Source: Sphingomonas sp. (lineage in GTDB: Bacteria > Pseudomonadota > Alphaproteobacteria > Sphingomonadales > Sphingomonadaceae). From it: a stretch of 64,000 nucleotides of DNA. The stretch lies in contig NZ_JAGHZV010000001.1 of NCBI RefSeq assembly GCF_017745215.1, forward strand, positions 1 to 64,000, written 5' to 3'. Below are positions 10,956-20,876 of this stretch, piece by piece. The notes beneath the pieces were generated by a model that ran no database searches, was not told the origin of the DNA, and saw only the letters and a program-made list of their open reading frames with translations. Made by a program: the position numbers and the translations under genes. Each line of letters begins with the position of its first letter. Position 1 is the stretch's first letter.

Positions 10956-11489
10956 CTATCGCAGCGGATAGCGCCCAACGGCCTCGTAGCTCGCGCCTTC
11001 GCGGCCGAGGCGGCTTTCGAACAGCAGGAAGTGGCCGACCGCGAAGGGCGGGCTCGCCAGGCCGGCGTGGTCGGCGAGGAAGCGGCTGGTGGCGCCGGCG
11101 GCGGCGTTCATCCGGGCGAGCGTGACGTGCGGGAGATAGGTGCGGCGCTCGGGCTCGAGGCCGAGGCGGACGAGCGCCTGGTCGATCTTCTTGTGCAGCC
11201 CCTCGAGCGGCGCATGCGGCCGGACCCCCGCCCAGACCGCATTGGGCCGCCCGCGCGTGTCGAACTCGCCGACGCCGTGGAGCTCGAGCTCGAAGGGCGG
11301 GCAATGGACGTTGGAGAGCGCGAGCGCGACGTCCTCGGCGACCCGGCGCTCGACCTCTCCGACGAAGCGGAGCGTGACGTGCAGCTGGGCGTCGGTCTGC
11401 CAGCGCGCGCCGGGGATGCCGCCCATGAGAGCGAGGAGCCGCTGGCGGATCTCCGCAGGCGGGCGCAAACCGACGAACAGGCGATGCAT
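10956..11489 (-). CDS. thpR: RNA 2',3'-cyclic phosphodiesterase
   Basis: A 177-residue 2H phosphoesterase. The two catalytic H-x-T-x motifs are HVTLRF (about residue 37) and HVTLAR (about residue 125), as in LigT/ThpR. It opens 2',3'-cyclic phosphates at RNA ends. Starts MHRLFVGLRPP, the usual family N terminus. It lies 66 bases upstream of the DUF2306 gene on the same strand. Confidence 0.93.
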   Translation of the reverse strand: MHRLFVGLRPPAEIRQRLLALMGGIPGARWQTDAQLHVTLRFVGEVERRVAEDVALALSNVHCPPFELELHGVGEFDTRGRPNAVWAGVRPHAPLEGLHKKIDQALVRLGLEPERRTYLPHVTLARMNAAAGATSRFLADHAGLASPPFAVGHFLLFESRLGREGASYEAVGRYPLR

Positions 11490-11646
11490 TCGCCGGCGAT
11501 TAGAGGCTTTTGGCGCCCGAGCCTATCCCCGGCGCCACGCACGCGGGCCTCGTGCTTTGGTTTACCCTGGTTTTGCTTGAAAAGCCCAGCGTGGAGGGCG
11601 ATATTCAGCGGTGCCGGGCAATGGGCCCGGGCAAAGGAGTTTCGTG

Positions 11647-12411
<765 letters not shown>

Positions 12412-12439
12412 GATAGGCGGCCGGCAACGGCGGCTTGCG

Positions 12440-12475
12440 AACGGCCCGGCGGAAACGCCGGGCCGTTTCGCTTTT
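12440..12475 (+). terminator. rho-independent terminator after the Bax-inhibitor gene
   Basis: A 12-bp stem (AACGGCCCGGCG with CGCCGGGCCGTT, 12440-12451 and 12456-12467) closed by a GAAA tetraloop and followed by TTTCGCTTTT. Confidence 0.93.
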
Positions 12476-12478
12476 CGG

Positions 12479-12504
12479 GGAACGGGGGCCGGGGTCCACT
12501 CGTT
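12479..12504 (+). promoter_or_regulatory. EcfG-type general-stress promoter
   Basis: GGAAC at 12479-12483 and CGTT at 12501-12504 are separated by exactly 17 bases, matching the alphaproteobacterial EcfG (general stress sigma) consensus GGAAC-N16/17-CGTT. It sits 32 bases upstream of the small protein at 12536, immediately after a terminator, so it should drive that gene and the transporter behind it. The csbD promoter at 52308 has the same elements and spacing. Confidence 0.75.
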
Positions 12505-12535
12505 TCAGAGGGGCAACTTTTTGCGGAGCCCCACC

Positions 12536-12856
12536 ATGGACGCCAACACAGTTCAGATCGACGCCGCGCCCGACGAGGGCGTCAAGCCCCCGGTGCACTC
12601 GGCCGATGCGGGCACCGACACGTCGATCGCCGAGCGCCTCGAGCGCAACCCCTCGAGCCCTGAGGCGCGCCTCGACCGCGCGCTCGACGAATCGATGGAC
12701 GCCTCGGACCCGCCCGCCTCGACCCAGCCGGTGCATTCGAACTCGGGCGACCTGCCCGAAAGTTCGGGCTACGACCCCAAGGCCGAAGCGAAGCTCGCCC
12801 GCGCCAAGCAGCACGGGCCGATCGGCCGCCTGCTTGCCAAGATCGGCCTCGGCTGA
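12536..12856 (+). CDS. small acidic protein of unknown function
   Basis: A 106-residue, highly charged, probably largely disordered protein with no signal peptide or membrane helix. It contains an S-I-A-E-R-L-E-R-N stretch, an ARLDRALDESMDASDPPAS segment and a basic end (ARAKQHGPIGRLLAKIGLG) that may form an amphipathic helix. I do not recognise a characterised family. Its promoter matches the EcfG stress consensus, suggesting a stress-induced protein. The transporter gene starts three bases after its stop. An in-frame ATG five codons upstream lies closer to the promoter; GGAG precedes the start chosen here. Confidence 0.75.
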   Translation: MDANTVQIDAAPDEGVKPPVHSADAGTDTSIAERLERNPSSPEARLDRALDESMDASDPPASTQPVHSNSGDLPESSGYDPKAEAKLARAKQHGPIGRLLAKIGLG

Positions 12857-12859
12857 GGC

Positions 12860-13816
12860 GTGGCGGCGGCACGCGGCGGCGCCACCGGGTGGCGCGCCAA
12901 CATCGTGCTCTATGCGGCATTGCTGGCGAACCTCGGGATCGCGCTCGCCAAATTCGCGGCGGCCGCGTTCACGGGCTCGTCGGCGATGCTCACCGAAGGC
13001 GTGCACAGCCTCGTCGACACCGGCAACCAGTTGCTGCTGCTCTATGGCCAGTGGCGTTCGGGCCGGCCGCCCGACAAGGACCATCCGTTCGGCTATGGCC
13101 GCGAGCTCTATTTCTGGAGCTTCGTCGTCGCGATCCTGATCTTCGGGCTGGGTGCGGGTGTGTCGGTCTATGAAGGCTGGCAGCATTATCGCCACCCCGA
13201 GCCGATGGCGAACCCGGCGGTGAACTATGCCGTGCTCGGCATCGCCTTCGTGCTCGAGGGGGGCAGCTGGGCGATCGCGATGCGCGAGTTCGCCAAGGCC
13301 AAGGGCGATTGCGGCTGGTGGCAGGCGATCCGCGAGTCGAAGGACCCGGCGGGGTTCATCGTGCTGTTCGAGGATTCGGCGGCGCTGCTTGGGCTCGTGG
13401 TCGCGGCGGCAGGCGTCTGGGCGAGCCAGGCCTGGCGCGATCCGCGGATCGACGGCATGGCCTCGATCATGATCGGGCTGATCCTCGCGGGCGTGGCGAC
13501 GCTGCTCGCGCGCGAATCCAAGGGTCTGCTGATCGGTGAACGCGCCGACGGCGGGGTGATCGACCGGGTCCGCGAGATCGTTGCGGGCGAGCCGGGGATC
13601 GTCCACGTCAACCACATCCGCACCGTCCACACCGCACCCGACCGGATCTTCGTGGCGATCAGCGCCGACTTCGAGGATGCGATGACGATGGGCGTGGGCG
13701 AATCGCTGATCGAGACGATCGAGCACCGGCTGAAGGCCGCGGTGCCGGCGATCTCGTCGGTCTACATCCGGCCCGAGAAGCGCGAGGACGCCGAGCCCGT
13801 GGCGGTGATGGGTTAG
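12860..13816 (+). CDS. cation diffusion facilitator family transporter
   Basis: A 318-residue transporter starting at GTG. Helix 2 carries SAMLTEGVHSLVDTGNQ with the metal-site Ser/His/Asp pattern, followed by the HPFGYGRE signature, four further hydrophobic segments (an FEDSAALLGL motif in helix 5) and a cytosolic C-terminal ferredoxin-like domain (IVHVNHIRTVHTAPDRIFV). CDF proteins export Zn2+, Fe2+, Co2+ or Mn2+ in exchange for protons; this subtype resembles the ZNT9-like branch. It shares a transcript with the EcfG-controlled small protein. Its stop overlaps the stop of the opposite PAP2 gene by three bases. Confidence 0.93.
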   Translation: MAAARGGATGWRANIVLYAALLANLGIALAKFAAAAFTGSSAMLTEGVHSLVDTGNQLLLLYGQWRSGRPPDKDHPFGYGRELYFWSFVVAILIFGLGAGVSVYEGWQHYRHPEPMANPAVNYAVLGIAFVLEGGSWAIAMREFAKAKGDCGWWQAIRESKDPAGFIVLFEDSAALLGLVVAAAGVWASQAWRDPRIDGMASIMIGLILAGVATLLARESKGLLIGERADGGVIDRVREIVAGEPGIVHVNHIRTVHTAPDRIFVAISADFEDAMTMGVGESLIETIEHRLKAAVPAISSVYIRPEKREDAEPVAVMG

Positions 13817-14550
13817 CCCCGCGCCTCCCCCGGCGCCTCGACTGCGTGGCGGCGCTGGAGCGCGCGCTCGACGATCCAGCAGAGCAGCGCCCAGACCGCA
13901 CCGGCGCACCAGCCCGCGGCGACGTCACTCGGCCAGTGCACGCCGAGCCAGATGCGCGAAAACCCGACGAGCATCGTCAGCAGGATCGCGATGCCGATCA
14001 GATAGGCGCGGACCGCGCCGCGCTCCTGCGCGCGGGCGAGCAGCGCGCCGAGGGTCAAGTAGACGATCGCGCTGTTGGTCGCGTGGCCGCTCGGGAAGCT
14101 CAGGCCGACCGCGTCGACGAGGTGCGGCACGACGTCGGGGCGCGGGCGCTCGAAGACCAGCTTGAGGCCCACCGCGTAAAGCGACCCGCCGACGATTGCG
14201 AACGCGACCGACATCGCGGTGGCGGGCTTGCGCGCGGCGAACAGGAAGCCGGTGCTCGCGAGCGTGACCAGCGCGAGCACGGTCACGCCGCCAAGCGCGG
14301 TCACGTCGACGAACGCCTGGGTGAGCCAGGCAGGGCCGACCGGCACCGCCGGATCGGCGGCGGTGCGCAGCCCGCGCAGGATATGCCGGTCGATCGCGAG
14401 CGTCTCGCCCTCGGTGACCTCGGAGGCAAACTTGAGGAAGCCGAGCGCCAGTGCCGCCGTGCCGAGGAAGCCCGCAAGCATCGCCCCGTCCTCGCGGAGG
14501 AAGCGGGGCAGGGGCAGTCTGGCGAAGATGGCAGTAATCTCAGTGTTCAT
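13813..14550 (-). CDS. PAP2-family phosphatase, membrane-bound
   Basis: A 245-residue membrane protein with the three phosphatidic acid phosphatase motifs: KLVFERPRP, SFPSGHA and SRIWLGVHWPSDV. Six hydrophobic helices are visible. Substrates of such enzymes include phosphatidic acid, phosphatidylglycerophosphate and undecaprenyl pyrophosphate; the exact one is not evident. Divergent from the COG4705 gene (29 bases between starts), and its stop overlaps that of the CDF gene. Confidence 0.93.
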   Translation of the reverse strand: MNTEITAIFARLPLPRFLREDGAMLAGFLGTAALALGFLKFASEVTEGETLAIDRHILRGLRTAADPAVPVGPAWLTQAFVDVTALGGVTVLALVTLASTGFLFAARKPATAMSVAFAIVGGSLYAVGLKLVFERPRPDVVPHLVDAVGLSFPSGHATNSAIVYLTLGALLARAQERGAVRAYLIGIAILLTMLVGFSRIWLGVHWPSDVAAGWCAGAVWALLCWIVERALQRRHAVEAPGEARG

Positions 14551-14579
14551 CGCTGCATCCGTCGGTCACAGGCCAACGC

Positions 14580-15338
14580 ATGACCGAAACCGCGCGATCC
14601 GCAACCAAGATTCCCGCGCTCACCTTGGGCTTCTGGCTCGTCAAGGTCCTCGCGACGACGCTGGGCGAGACCGGCGGCGACACGGTGAGCATGACGCTGG
14701 ACCTCGGCTATCTCGCCGGCACTGCGATCTTCATCGGGCCGTTGGTGCTGCTCGTCTGGGCGCAGATCGCCGCCAAGCGCTTCCACCCCTTCCTCTATTG
14801 GGCGACGATCGTGGCCTCGACCACCGCGGGCACGACGATGGCCGATTACGCGACGCGCTCGCTCGGGATCGGCTATCCGGGCGGGTCGCTGCTGCTGCTC
14901 GGCTGCGTGCTCGTGTTGCTCGCGGCATGGCGGGCGGTGCTCGGCTCGGTGTCGGTCGACACGGTGAGAGAACCGCGCGCCGAGGCCTTCTACTGGCTGA
15001 CGATCGCCTTCTCGCAGACGCTGGGCACGGCGCTGGGCGACTGGGTCGCCGATCTCGACGGGGTGGGCTATTCGGGCACGGCGCTGATCTTCGGCGCGGC
15101 GCTCGCTCTGGTCGCCGCGGCCTATTTCAGGACGCGCGCGAGCCGCGTCGCGCTGTTCTGGCTGGCGTTCGTGCTGACCCGGCCGCTCGGCGCGGCGGTG
15201 GGCGACTGTCTCGACAAGCCGCTCGACAAGGGCGGGCTCGACTTCAGCCGCCCGATCGCGAGCGCGATCCTGGCGGCGGCGATCGTCGCGCTGGTCCTGC
15301 TGCTGCCCCGGCGCGCGGGGGCGCATGCGGCGCGCTAG
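14580..15338 (+). CDS. COG4705-type membrane protein with four internal repeats
   Basis: A 252-residue integral membrane protein made of four repeats of about 45-55 residues. Each starts with an aromatic-Trp helix and has an Asp exactly 16 residues on: FWLVKVLATTLGETGGD (18-34), YWATIVASTTAGTTMAD (73-89), YWLTIAFSQTLGTALGD (128-144) and FWLAFVLTRPLGAAVGD (173-189). The regular acidic residues suggest a pseudo-fourfold channel or ion-binding site. Family function is uncharacterised. Divergently transcribed from the PAP2 phosphatase. Confidence 0.88.
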   Translation: MTETARSATKIPALTLGFWLVKVLATTLGETGGDTVSMTLDLGYLAGTAIFIGPLVLLVWAQIAAKRFHPFLYWATIVASTTAGTTMADYATRSLGIGYPGGSLLLLGCVLVLLAAWRAVLGSVSVDTVREPRAEAFYWLTIAFSQTLGTALGDWVADLDGVGYSGTALIFGAALALVAAAYFRTRASRVALFWLAFVLTRPLGAAVGDCLDKPLDKGGLDFSRPIASAILAAAIVALVLLLPRRAGAHAAR

Positions 15339-15712
15339 TCCGGCATCTCGCAGCCGGCCGCGAGCACGCCAGGGTCCGGCGTCCAGCCGTTTTCCAAGCG
15401 GCGGAAATGGAAGCAGTCGCGCCGCAGCTGCCTCGGGCGGCCGCCATAATCGACCGTGCCGGTGAACCGGCAGGCGACCCGAGGCTCGCGGCTTTCGCCC
15501 GGCGGCGCGGGCGCGCAGCGCATCGACTGGACATGGACCGCCCTCGCCGAGAACAGACACTCGCCGATGTCGTCGGGATCGTTGTTGTAGTGGCAGGTGT
15601 GGGCGTCGAGCAGCGCCGTTTCGGCCTCGGCTTGCGAGGGCAGCGGGGCAGGCGCGGTCTGGGCGCTCGTGGCGAGCGCGATCAGCGCGGCGCAGATCCG
15701 CAGCCCCGCCAC
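15335..15712 (-). CDS. small exported cysteine-rich protein of unknown function
   Basis: A 125-residue protein starting at GTG 15712, two bases after the amidohydrolase stop, with GAGGA upstream. A signal peptide (AGLRICAALIALATSAQT) is followed by a domain with five Cys (HTCHYN, GECLFS, MRCAP, VACRFTG, RRDCFHF) and a sixth at AGCEMPD. These probably form disulfides in the periplasm. I do not recognise the family. Translational coupling to the M20 gene suggests co-expression; its stop overlaps the convergent COG4705 stop by four bases. Confidence 0.8.
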   Translation of the reverse strand: MAGLRICAALIALATSAQTAPAPLPSQAEAETALLDAHTCHYNNDPDDIGECLFSARAVHVQSMRCAPAPPGESREPRVACRFTGTVDYGGRPRQLRRDCFHFRRLENGWTPDPGVLAAGCEMPD

Positions 15713-15714
15713 GG

Positions 15715-17025
15715 CTATTTCCTCAGCACGTCGAGCGCCGCCGCGGTCATCGCTTCGGTGGCGGTGCCGATCACGGCGTCGGCCTGGGGCGCCCAGAACG
15801 GGCTGTGGAGCGAAGGAAGCGCGCGCTTGCCGGCGACCGACTCGTTCCACTGATCCCTGGGCACGCCGCCGACCCAGAAGATGCTGCTCTGGATCGACTT
15901 GTCGGCCAGCCAGTAGCGGCCGAAATCCTCGCCCGCCATCGAGGCGGCGACCGTCGTCACCCGGTCCTTGCCGAAGCGCTTCTCGAACAGGCCGGTGAGA
16001 CGGCCGGTGAAGGGCTCGGTGTTGAAGGTCGAGGGCGTGCTGCCGCCGCGCACGGTGACCACGGGCATGAGGTCGTCGGGCATCCCCGCGGCGACCGCCT
16101 CGCCCTTCGCGATCCGCGCGATGCCGTCGAGCAGGTGCTGGCGGACCTCGGGGCTGTAGCTGCGCACCGTGATCAGCATCGTCACTTCGTTCGAGATGAT
16201 GTTGTGCTTCGAGCCGCCGTGGATCGCGCCGACGGTGACCACCGCGGCATCCTGCGGGTCGGTCTCGCGGCTCACCAGCGTCTGCAGCGTGGTGACGATG
16301 CGCGCGGCGAGCACGATCGGGTCCTTGGTGGTGTGCGGATAGGCGCCGTGGCCGCCGACCCCCTTCACCACGAGATCGACCGAATCGACGTTGGCGAGGA
16401 CGAAGCCCGGCTTCATCCCGATCGTGCCCGCGGGCAGGCTCGCGCTGTCGTGGAACGCCATGGCGTAGTCGGGCTTGGGGAAGCGCGTGAACAGCCCGTC
16501 CTGGAGCATCGCCAGCGCACCCTTGCTGATCTCCTCGGCGGGCTGGGCGATCATCACCAGCGTGCCGTGCCACTGCGACTTCATCGCCGCGAGGTTGCGC
16601 ACCGTGCCGATCCAGCTCGCCATGTGGGTGTCGTGGCCGCAGGCGTGCATCACGCCCGAGTCGATCCCCTCGTCGGTGGTGACTCGCACCTTGGAAGCGA
16701 AGGGCAGGCCCGTCTCCTCGGTGACCGGCAGGCCGTCCATGTCGGCGCGGATCAGCAGCGTCGGGCCCGCGCCATTGCGCAGCACCGCGACCACGCCGGT
16801 GCCGCCGACGCCTTCGGTCACTTCGAAGCCCGCCTTGCGCGCCTCGTCGGCGAGGATCTTCGCGCTGCGCGTCTCGTGGAGGCCGAGTTCGGGGTTGGCG
16901 TGGAAGTCGCGGTAGAACTCCAGCAACGCCGGCAGCTCGCGCTGGGTGGCGTCGTGGACCGAGTCGGCGGAAGCAGGCGAAGCGGTCATGGCGATCACCG
17001 TGGCGAGCAAAAGGGTGCGGAGCAT
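15715..17025 (-). CDS. exported M20-family amidohydrolase
   Basis: A 436-residue metallohydrolase with a signal peptide ([20 protein letters not shown]). Zinc ligands are in [18 protein letters not shown] and AQPAEE; the dimerisation/lid domain follows ([11 protein letters not shown]) and a late [11 protein letters not shown] motif supplies the last ligand region. This is the aminoacylase/IAA-amino-acid hydrolase (AmhX/HipO) type, splitting N-acyl amino acids, here probably in the periplasm. Start 17025 follows AGGGACG. It is divergent from rpsM, with about 330 bases between. Confidence 0.93.
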   Translation of the reverse strand: MLRTLLLATVIAMTASPASADSVHDATQRELPALLEFYRDFHANPELGLHETRSAKILADEARKAGFEVTEGVGGTGVVAVLRNGAGPTLLIRADMDGLPVTEETGLPFASKVRVTTDEGIDSGVMHACGHDTHMASWIGTVRNLAAMKSQWHGTLVMIAQPAEEISKGALAMLQDGLFTRFPKPDYAMAFHDSASLPAGTIGMKPGFVLANVDSVDLVVKGVGGHGAYPHTTKDPIVLAARIVTTLQTLVSRETDPQDAAVVTVGAIHGGSKHNIISNEVTMLITVRSYSPEVRQHLLDGIARIAKGEAVAAGMPDDLMPVVTVRGGSTPSTFNTEPFTGRLTGLFEKRFGKDRVTTVAASMAGEDFGRYWLADKSIQSSIFWVGGVPRDQWNESVAGKRALPSLHSPFWAPQADAVIGTATEAMTAAALDVLRK

Positions 17026-17201
17026 CGGGCGTCCCTGTGGTGGGAACGCCAGCTTGGCGGGGGCGGCGGCGAAGCGCAAGGGAGGTAGCCCGAGAGGGAA
17101 CTCCATCGCCCCTGTCCCGTTTCCGATACCGCCTCCCGCTTGGCACGGGCCCCGACTCGGGGTATAACGCAGCCGTTATCGACGAACGCGCCGCGCACCG
17201 C

Positions 17202-17230
17202 TTGACACTGGTGCGGCGGCTGCATATGTC
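17202..17230 (+). promoter_or_regulatory. likely promoter of the rpsM-rpsK-rpoA operon
   Basis: A perfect -35 hexamer TTGACA (17202-17207), a 17-base spacer and TATGTC (17225-17230) as the -10. It lies 128 bases ahead of rpsM within a 332-base stretch (17026-17357) that has no gene. The long leader could hold autoregulatory RNA structure; none was obvious by eye. Confidence 0.6.
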
Positions 17231-17357
17231 GCGCTTCTTCCGAACCCCCGCCATCGGCAGCGCTTCCAGGCGCATGCCGCTTTCGTGCGTTCGGATCAAC
17301 GCTGAGAGATGGAGCGGGCTGCCATGCGGCGCTCCGTGGAGCTGGGAGACTAAGTAC

Positions 17358-17726
17358 ATGGCACGTATTGCGGGTGTTAATATCCCGACCAACAAGCGCG
17401 TTCTGATCGCGCTCCAATATATCCACGGCATTGGCCCGGCCAAGGCCAAGGAACTCACCGAGAAGCTGGGCATCGCGCCCGAGCGCCGCGTGCAGGACCT
17501 GTCCGACCAGGAAGTGCTGCAGATCCGCGAAGCGATCGACGCTTCATACACCGTCGAGGGCGACCTTCGCCGCCAGACGGCGATGAACATCAAGCGCCTG
17601 ATGGATCTCGCCTGCTACCGTGGTCTTCGCCACCGCAAGGGCCTGCCCGTCCGCGGTCAGCGCACGCATACCAATGCGCGCACTCGCAAGGGCAAGGCGA
17701 AGCCGATCGCCGGCAAGAAGAAGTAA
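17358..17726 (+). CDS. rpsM: 30S ribosomal protein S13
   Basis: 122 residues, usual length, [14 protein letters not shown] at the N terminus and the conserved [20 protein letters not shown] near the C terminus. It sits in the head of the small subunit and contacts tRNA and S19. First gene of the operon; start at 17358 with GGAG upstream. It is not preceded by secY-adk, the common upstream neighbours, but by a divergent amidohydrolase. Confidence 0.99.
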   Translation: MARIAGVNIPTNKRVLIALQYIHGIGPAKAKELTEKLGIAPERRVQDLSDQEVLQIREAIDASYTVEGDLRRQTAMNIKRLMDLACYRGLRHRKGLPVRGQRTHTNARTRKGKAKPIAGKKK

Positions 17727-17739
17727 GGGGCGCTGAGAC

Positions 17740-18129
17740 ATGGCACGTGAACCGCAGCGCATCAAACGGCGCGAACGCAAGAACATCACCGCAGGCGTCG
17801 CGCATGTGAACGCCAGCTTCAACAACACGATGATCACCATCACCGATGCGCAGGGCAATGCGATCAGCTGGTCTTCGGCCGGCATGATGGGCTTCAAGGG
17901 GAGCCGCAAGTCGACGCCCTATGCCGCGCAGGTCGCCGCCGAGGATGCGGGCCGCAAGGCCGCCGAGCACGGCGTGCGCACCCTCGAGGTGGAAGTGAAG
18001 GGTCCGGGTTCGGGCCGCGAGTCGGCGCTGCGCGCGCTGCAGGCGGTTGGGTTCCAGATCACGTCGATCCGTGACGTGACGCCGATCCCGCACAACGGCG
18101 TGCGCCCCTCGAAGCGCCGCCGCGTCTGA
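17740..18129 (+). CDS. rpsK: 30S ribosomal protein S11
   Basis: 129 residues with the typical [15 protein letters not shown] and the C-terminal [18 protein letters not shown]. Part of the platform of the small subunit. Starts 13 bases after rpsM and is followed after 99 bases by rpoA. Confidence 0.99.
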   Translation: MAREPQRIKRRERKNITAGVAHVNASFNNTMITITDAQGNAISWSSAGMMGFKGSRKSTPYAAQVAAEDAGRKAAEHGVRTLEVEVKGPGSGRESALRALQAVGFQITSIRDVTPIPHNGVRPSKRRRV

Positions 18130-18228
18130 TCATCGCATCCGTTCCGGCTGGGGCGCCTTGGGGGGCGTCCCGGTGCCGGAACCATTATCCGGCGGGCTCC
18201 CCCGGCCTGCCCAACATGAGGAAAGCCC

Positions 18229-19296
18229 GTGTCGGTCAACGCTAAGAACTGGCAGGAACTCAAGAAGCCGAACGGCCTCGAAAAGAAGCCCGGTGGCGAT
18301 CCCAAGCGCAAGTCCAGCTTCGTCGCCGAGCCGCTCGAGCGCGGCTTCGGCCTGACGCTCGGCAACGCGCTGCGCCGCGTGCTGCTCTCGTCGCTCCAGG
18401 GCGCCGCAGTCACCTCGATCAAGATCGAGAACGTCCTTCACGAATTCTCCTCGCTCGCGGGCGTGCGCGAAGACGTGACGGACATGGTGCTCAACGTGAA
18501 GCAGATCGCGCTCAAGATGCAGGGCGAGGGGCCGAAGCGCCTCCAGCTCAGCGCGACGGGCCCGGCCGAAGTCAAGGCCGGCGACATCGCGGTCTCGGGC
18601 GACATCGAAGTGATGAACCCCGACCTGGTGATCTGCCACCTGGACGATGGCGCGACGCTCAACATGGAGCTCACCGCCGACACCGGCAAGGGCTATGTCC
18701 CCGCCGCGTCGAACCGTCCGGCCGACGCGCCGATCGGGCTGATCCCGGTCGACGCGCTCTACTCGCCGGTGCGCCAGGTGAGCTACAAGGTCGAGAACAC
18801 CCGCGTCGGCCAGGAGCTCGATTACGACAAGCTCACGCTGACGATCGAGACCGACGGCACCGTCACCCCGGAGGACGCGCTCGCCTATGCCGCGCGCATC
18901 CTGCAGGACCAGCTGGCGCTGTTCGTGCACTTCGACGATTCGGCGGTCACCCGCGCGGCGCCGATCGGCATGGCGGCGGCTGCTCCGGCGGCTGAGGGCG
19001 CTTCGGGCGATGCCGCGCAGATCAATCGTTACCTGCTCAAGAAGGTCGACGAGCTCGAGCTGTCGGTGCGTTCGGCGAACTGCCTGAAGAACGACAACAT
19101 CATCTACATCGGCGACCTCGTCCAGAAGACCGAGGCCGAGATGCTCCGCACCCCGAACTTCGGCCGCAAGTCCTTGAACGAGATCAAGGAAGTGCTGTCG
19201 TCGATGGGGCTGCGCCTCGGGATGGAGATCCCGGGCTGGCCGCCGGAGAACATCGAAGAGATGGCGAAGAAGCTCGAGCAGGAGATCATGGGCTAA
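18229..19296 (+). CDS. rpoA: RNA polymerase alpha subunit
   Basis: 355 residues. The N-terminal dimerisation domain contains [21 protein letters not shown]; the C-terminal domain that binds UP elements and activators has [14 protein letters not shown] and [14 protein letters not shown]. Starts [15 protein letters not shown], the usual sphingomonad form, at 18229 after GAGGAAAG. A terminator follows, which separates it from rplQ, unlike the common uninterrupted alpha operon. Confidence 0.99.
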   Translation: MSVNAKNWQELKKPNGLEKKPGGDPKRKSSFVAEPLERGFGLTLGNALRRVLLSSLQGAAVTSIKIENVLHEFSSLAGVREDVTDMVLNVKQIALKMQGEGPKRLQLSATGPAEVKAGDIAVSGDIEVMNPDLVICHLDDGATLNMELTADTGKGYVPAASNRPADAPIGLIPVDALYSPVRQVSYKVENTRVGQELDYDKLTLTIETDGTVTPEDALAYAARILQDQLALFVHFDDSAVTRAAPIGMAAAAPAAEGASGDAAQINRYLLKKVDELELSVRSANCLKNDNIIYIGDLVQKTEAEMLRTPNFGRKSLNEIKEVLSSMGLRLGMEIPGWPPENIEEMAKKLEQEIMG

Positions 19297-19323
19297 GCCC
19301 GGATTTCAAGCGAAGGAACAAGG

Positions 19324-19356
19324 AAGGGCCGTCCCGCTTGGGGTGGCCCTTTTTTT
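19324..19356 (+). terminator. rho-independent terminator after rpoA
   Basis: A GC-rich hairpin (AAGGGCC paired with GGCCCTT, with an inner TCCC/GGGG extension and one mismatch) followed by an uninterrupted run of T. It ends the rpsM-rpsK-rpoA transcript before the acid phosphatase gene. Confidence 0.88.
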
Positions 19357-19443
19357 GGTTTCCCCGCGCCGGAATGGCGGCGATTGGGCTTTACCGCCGG
19401 CGGACGCAGGCGCAGGCTGGGCCGTCCAAAGGGGAGACGGGCG

Positions 19444-20262
19444 ATGACCGTGGCATGGCGTTGGGCGAAGCTGGTGGTTGCGGTGGGCATAGCGACGCTG
19501 GGCGCCGGCGCGGCGATGGCGTCCGATCCGGGCTATCTGCCCGACAAGTCGATCGAGGCCGACCTCGGCTATTCGGTGCCGCCGCCGCCCGACAACAAGT
19601 CGGAGATGGGGCGGCTCGATCTCGCGATGGTCGAGATGGCGCAGACACGCGATCCCGCCGCCTATGACGAGGCCTATCGCGACGCCGGCGCCTACAGCTT
19701 CGACCGGCTGATCGGGCGGTTCAGTCCTGCCGCCGGGACCGAGCTTTCGGTCGAGACCAGCCCGATCCTCGCGCACATTCTGAAGCTCGTGCTCAACGAC
19801 ACCGGGGCCTATGCCTCGCTTGCCAAGAACGCGGGGCCGCGTGCGCGTCCCTATGTCGAGAACCCTGACATCGTGCCCTGCGCCACCGATTACCTGCGCG
19901 CAAGCGACGGCCGCTCCTATCCCTCCGGTCACTCGACCAACGGCTATGCGGCAGCGCTGGTGCTCGCCGAGGTTATGCCCGCCCGCGCCTCGAAGCTGCT
20001 GGCGCGTGGCATCCGCTATGGCGACAATCGCGTGGTGTGTGGCGTGCATCATCCGATCGACGTCCAGCAGGGCAGGCTGCTGGCGATCGCGATCTTCGCC
20101 AAGCTGAAGCTGGACCCGGCGTTCCGCGAGGATGTGGCATGCGCGCGCCAGGCCTATGACCGGTCGCTGGCGGGGACCGAGGCGCGCAAGCCGCTCGATC
20201 CCAGCTGCGCCGCGCTCGACGCCAAATATCGCGCCGAGCTCAAGCTGCCCACGAAGCCTTGA
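19444..20262 (+). CDS. exported class A-type acid phosphatase (PAP2 superfamily)
   Basis: A 272-residue protein with a signal peptide (to about residue 26, GAAMAS). The non-specific acid phosphatase signature is complete: K-x6-RP as KNAGPRARP, PSGHSTNGY, and the catalytic R-x5-H-x3-D as RVVCGVHHPID. Such enzymes release phosphate from organic esters in the periplasm. It lies between rpoA and rplQ, where most bacteria have nothing; a terminator stands on its 5' side, so it probably has its own promoter. Start 19444 has GGGGAGA upstream. Confidence 0.92.
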   Translation: MTVAWRWAKLVVAVGIATLGAGAAMASDPGYLPDKSIEADLGYSVPPPPDNKSEMGRLDLAMVEMAQTRDPAAYDEAYRDAGAYSFDRLIGRFSPAAGTELSVETSPILAHILKLVLNDTGAYASLAKNAGPRARPYVENPDIVPCATDYLRASDGRSYPSGHSTNGYAAALVLAEVMPARASKLLARGIRYGDNRVVCGVHHPIDVQQGRLLAIAIFAKLKLDPAFREDVACARQAYDRSLAGTEARKPLDPSCAALDAKYRAELKLPTKP

Positions 20263-20390
20263 CTTTCGCCGTCGAATCCGCTTGAGGCCCACGCTTCACG
20301 CAAACGTGACACGGCTTTGGGCGGTGGCCCCAATTCACCGCCTGGCTGGGCTTACCTGATACGGAGCCCCGACGAACGAAGGAAGATGAC

Positions 20391-20813
20391 ATGCGTCACA
20401 AGTACGGCGGCCGCAAGCTGCAGCGGACCTCGGCCCACCGTCTCGCGATGTTCCGCAACATGGCGGCCGCACTGATCAAGCACGAGCAGATCACCACCAC
20501 CGTCGCCAAGGCGAAGGAGCTTCGCCCGTACGTCGAGAAGCTGGTGACTCTCGCCAAGAAGGGCGGCCTCTCGAACCGCCGGCTCGCGCACGCCCGCCTG
20601 CTCGACGACGCTCAGCTGGTGAAGCTGTTCGACGTGCTCGCGTCGCGCTACGCCGACCGCAACGGCGGCTACACCCGCATCATCAAGACCGGCCCGCGCG
20701 CTTCGGACGCGTCGCCGATGGCGATCATCGAGTTCGTCGACCGCGACGTCGACGCGAAGGGCCAGGATTCGGGTCCGGTGATGACCGACGAGGATTTCGA
20801 AGCCGCCGCCTGA
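20391..20813 (+). CDS. rplQ: 50S ribosomal protein L17
   Basis: 140 residues beginning [17 protein letters not shown], as usual, with the bacterial L17 core through [18 protein letters not shown]. It lies near the peptide exit tunnel. Start 20391 follows GAAGGAAGA. Normally next to rpoA, here 1.1 kb downstream behind a phosphatase gene, followed by its own terminator. Confidence 0.99.
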   Translation: MRHKYGGRKLQRTSAHRLAMFRNMAAALIKHEQITTTVAKAKELRPYVEKLVTLAKKGGLSNRRLAHARLLDDAQLVKLFDVLASRYADRNGGYTRIIKTGPRASDASPMAIIEFVDRDVDAKGQDSGPVMTDEDFEAAA

Positions 20814-20840
20814 TCGGCAGCATCGATCCCAGGATAGCGG

Positions 20841-20876
20841 AGGGCCGGGGCGCAAGCTCCGGCCCTTTTGCTTTGG
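20841..20876 (+). terminator. rho-independent terminator after rplQ
   Basis: A 10-bp stem (AGGGCCGGGG with CTCCGGCCCT, one G-T pair, 20841-20850 and 20857-20866) with a six-base loop and TTTTGCTTT after it. Confidence 0.93.

Noticed and set aside
15335..17593. A 752-codon minus-strand frame covering the M20 gene
   Set aside because: The M20 gene uses a different frame. Only the last 125 codons are believable as a separate small secreted protein.
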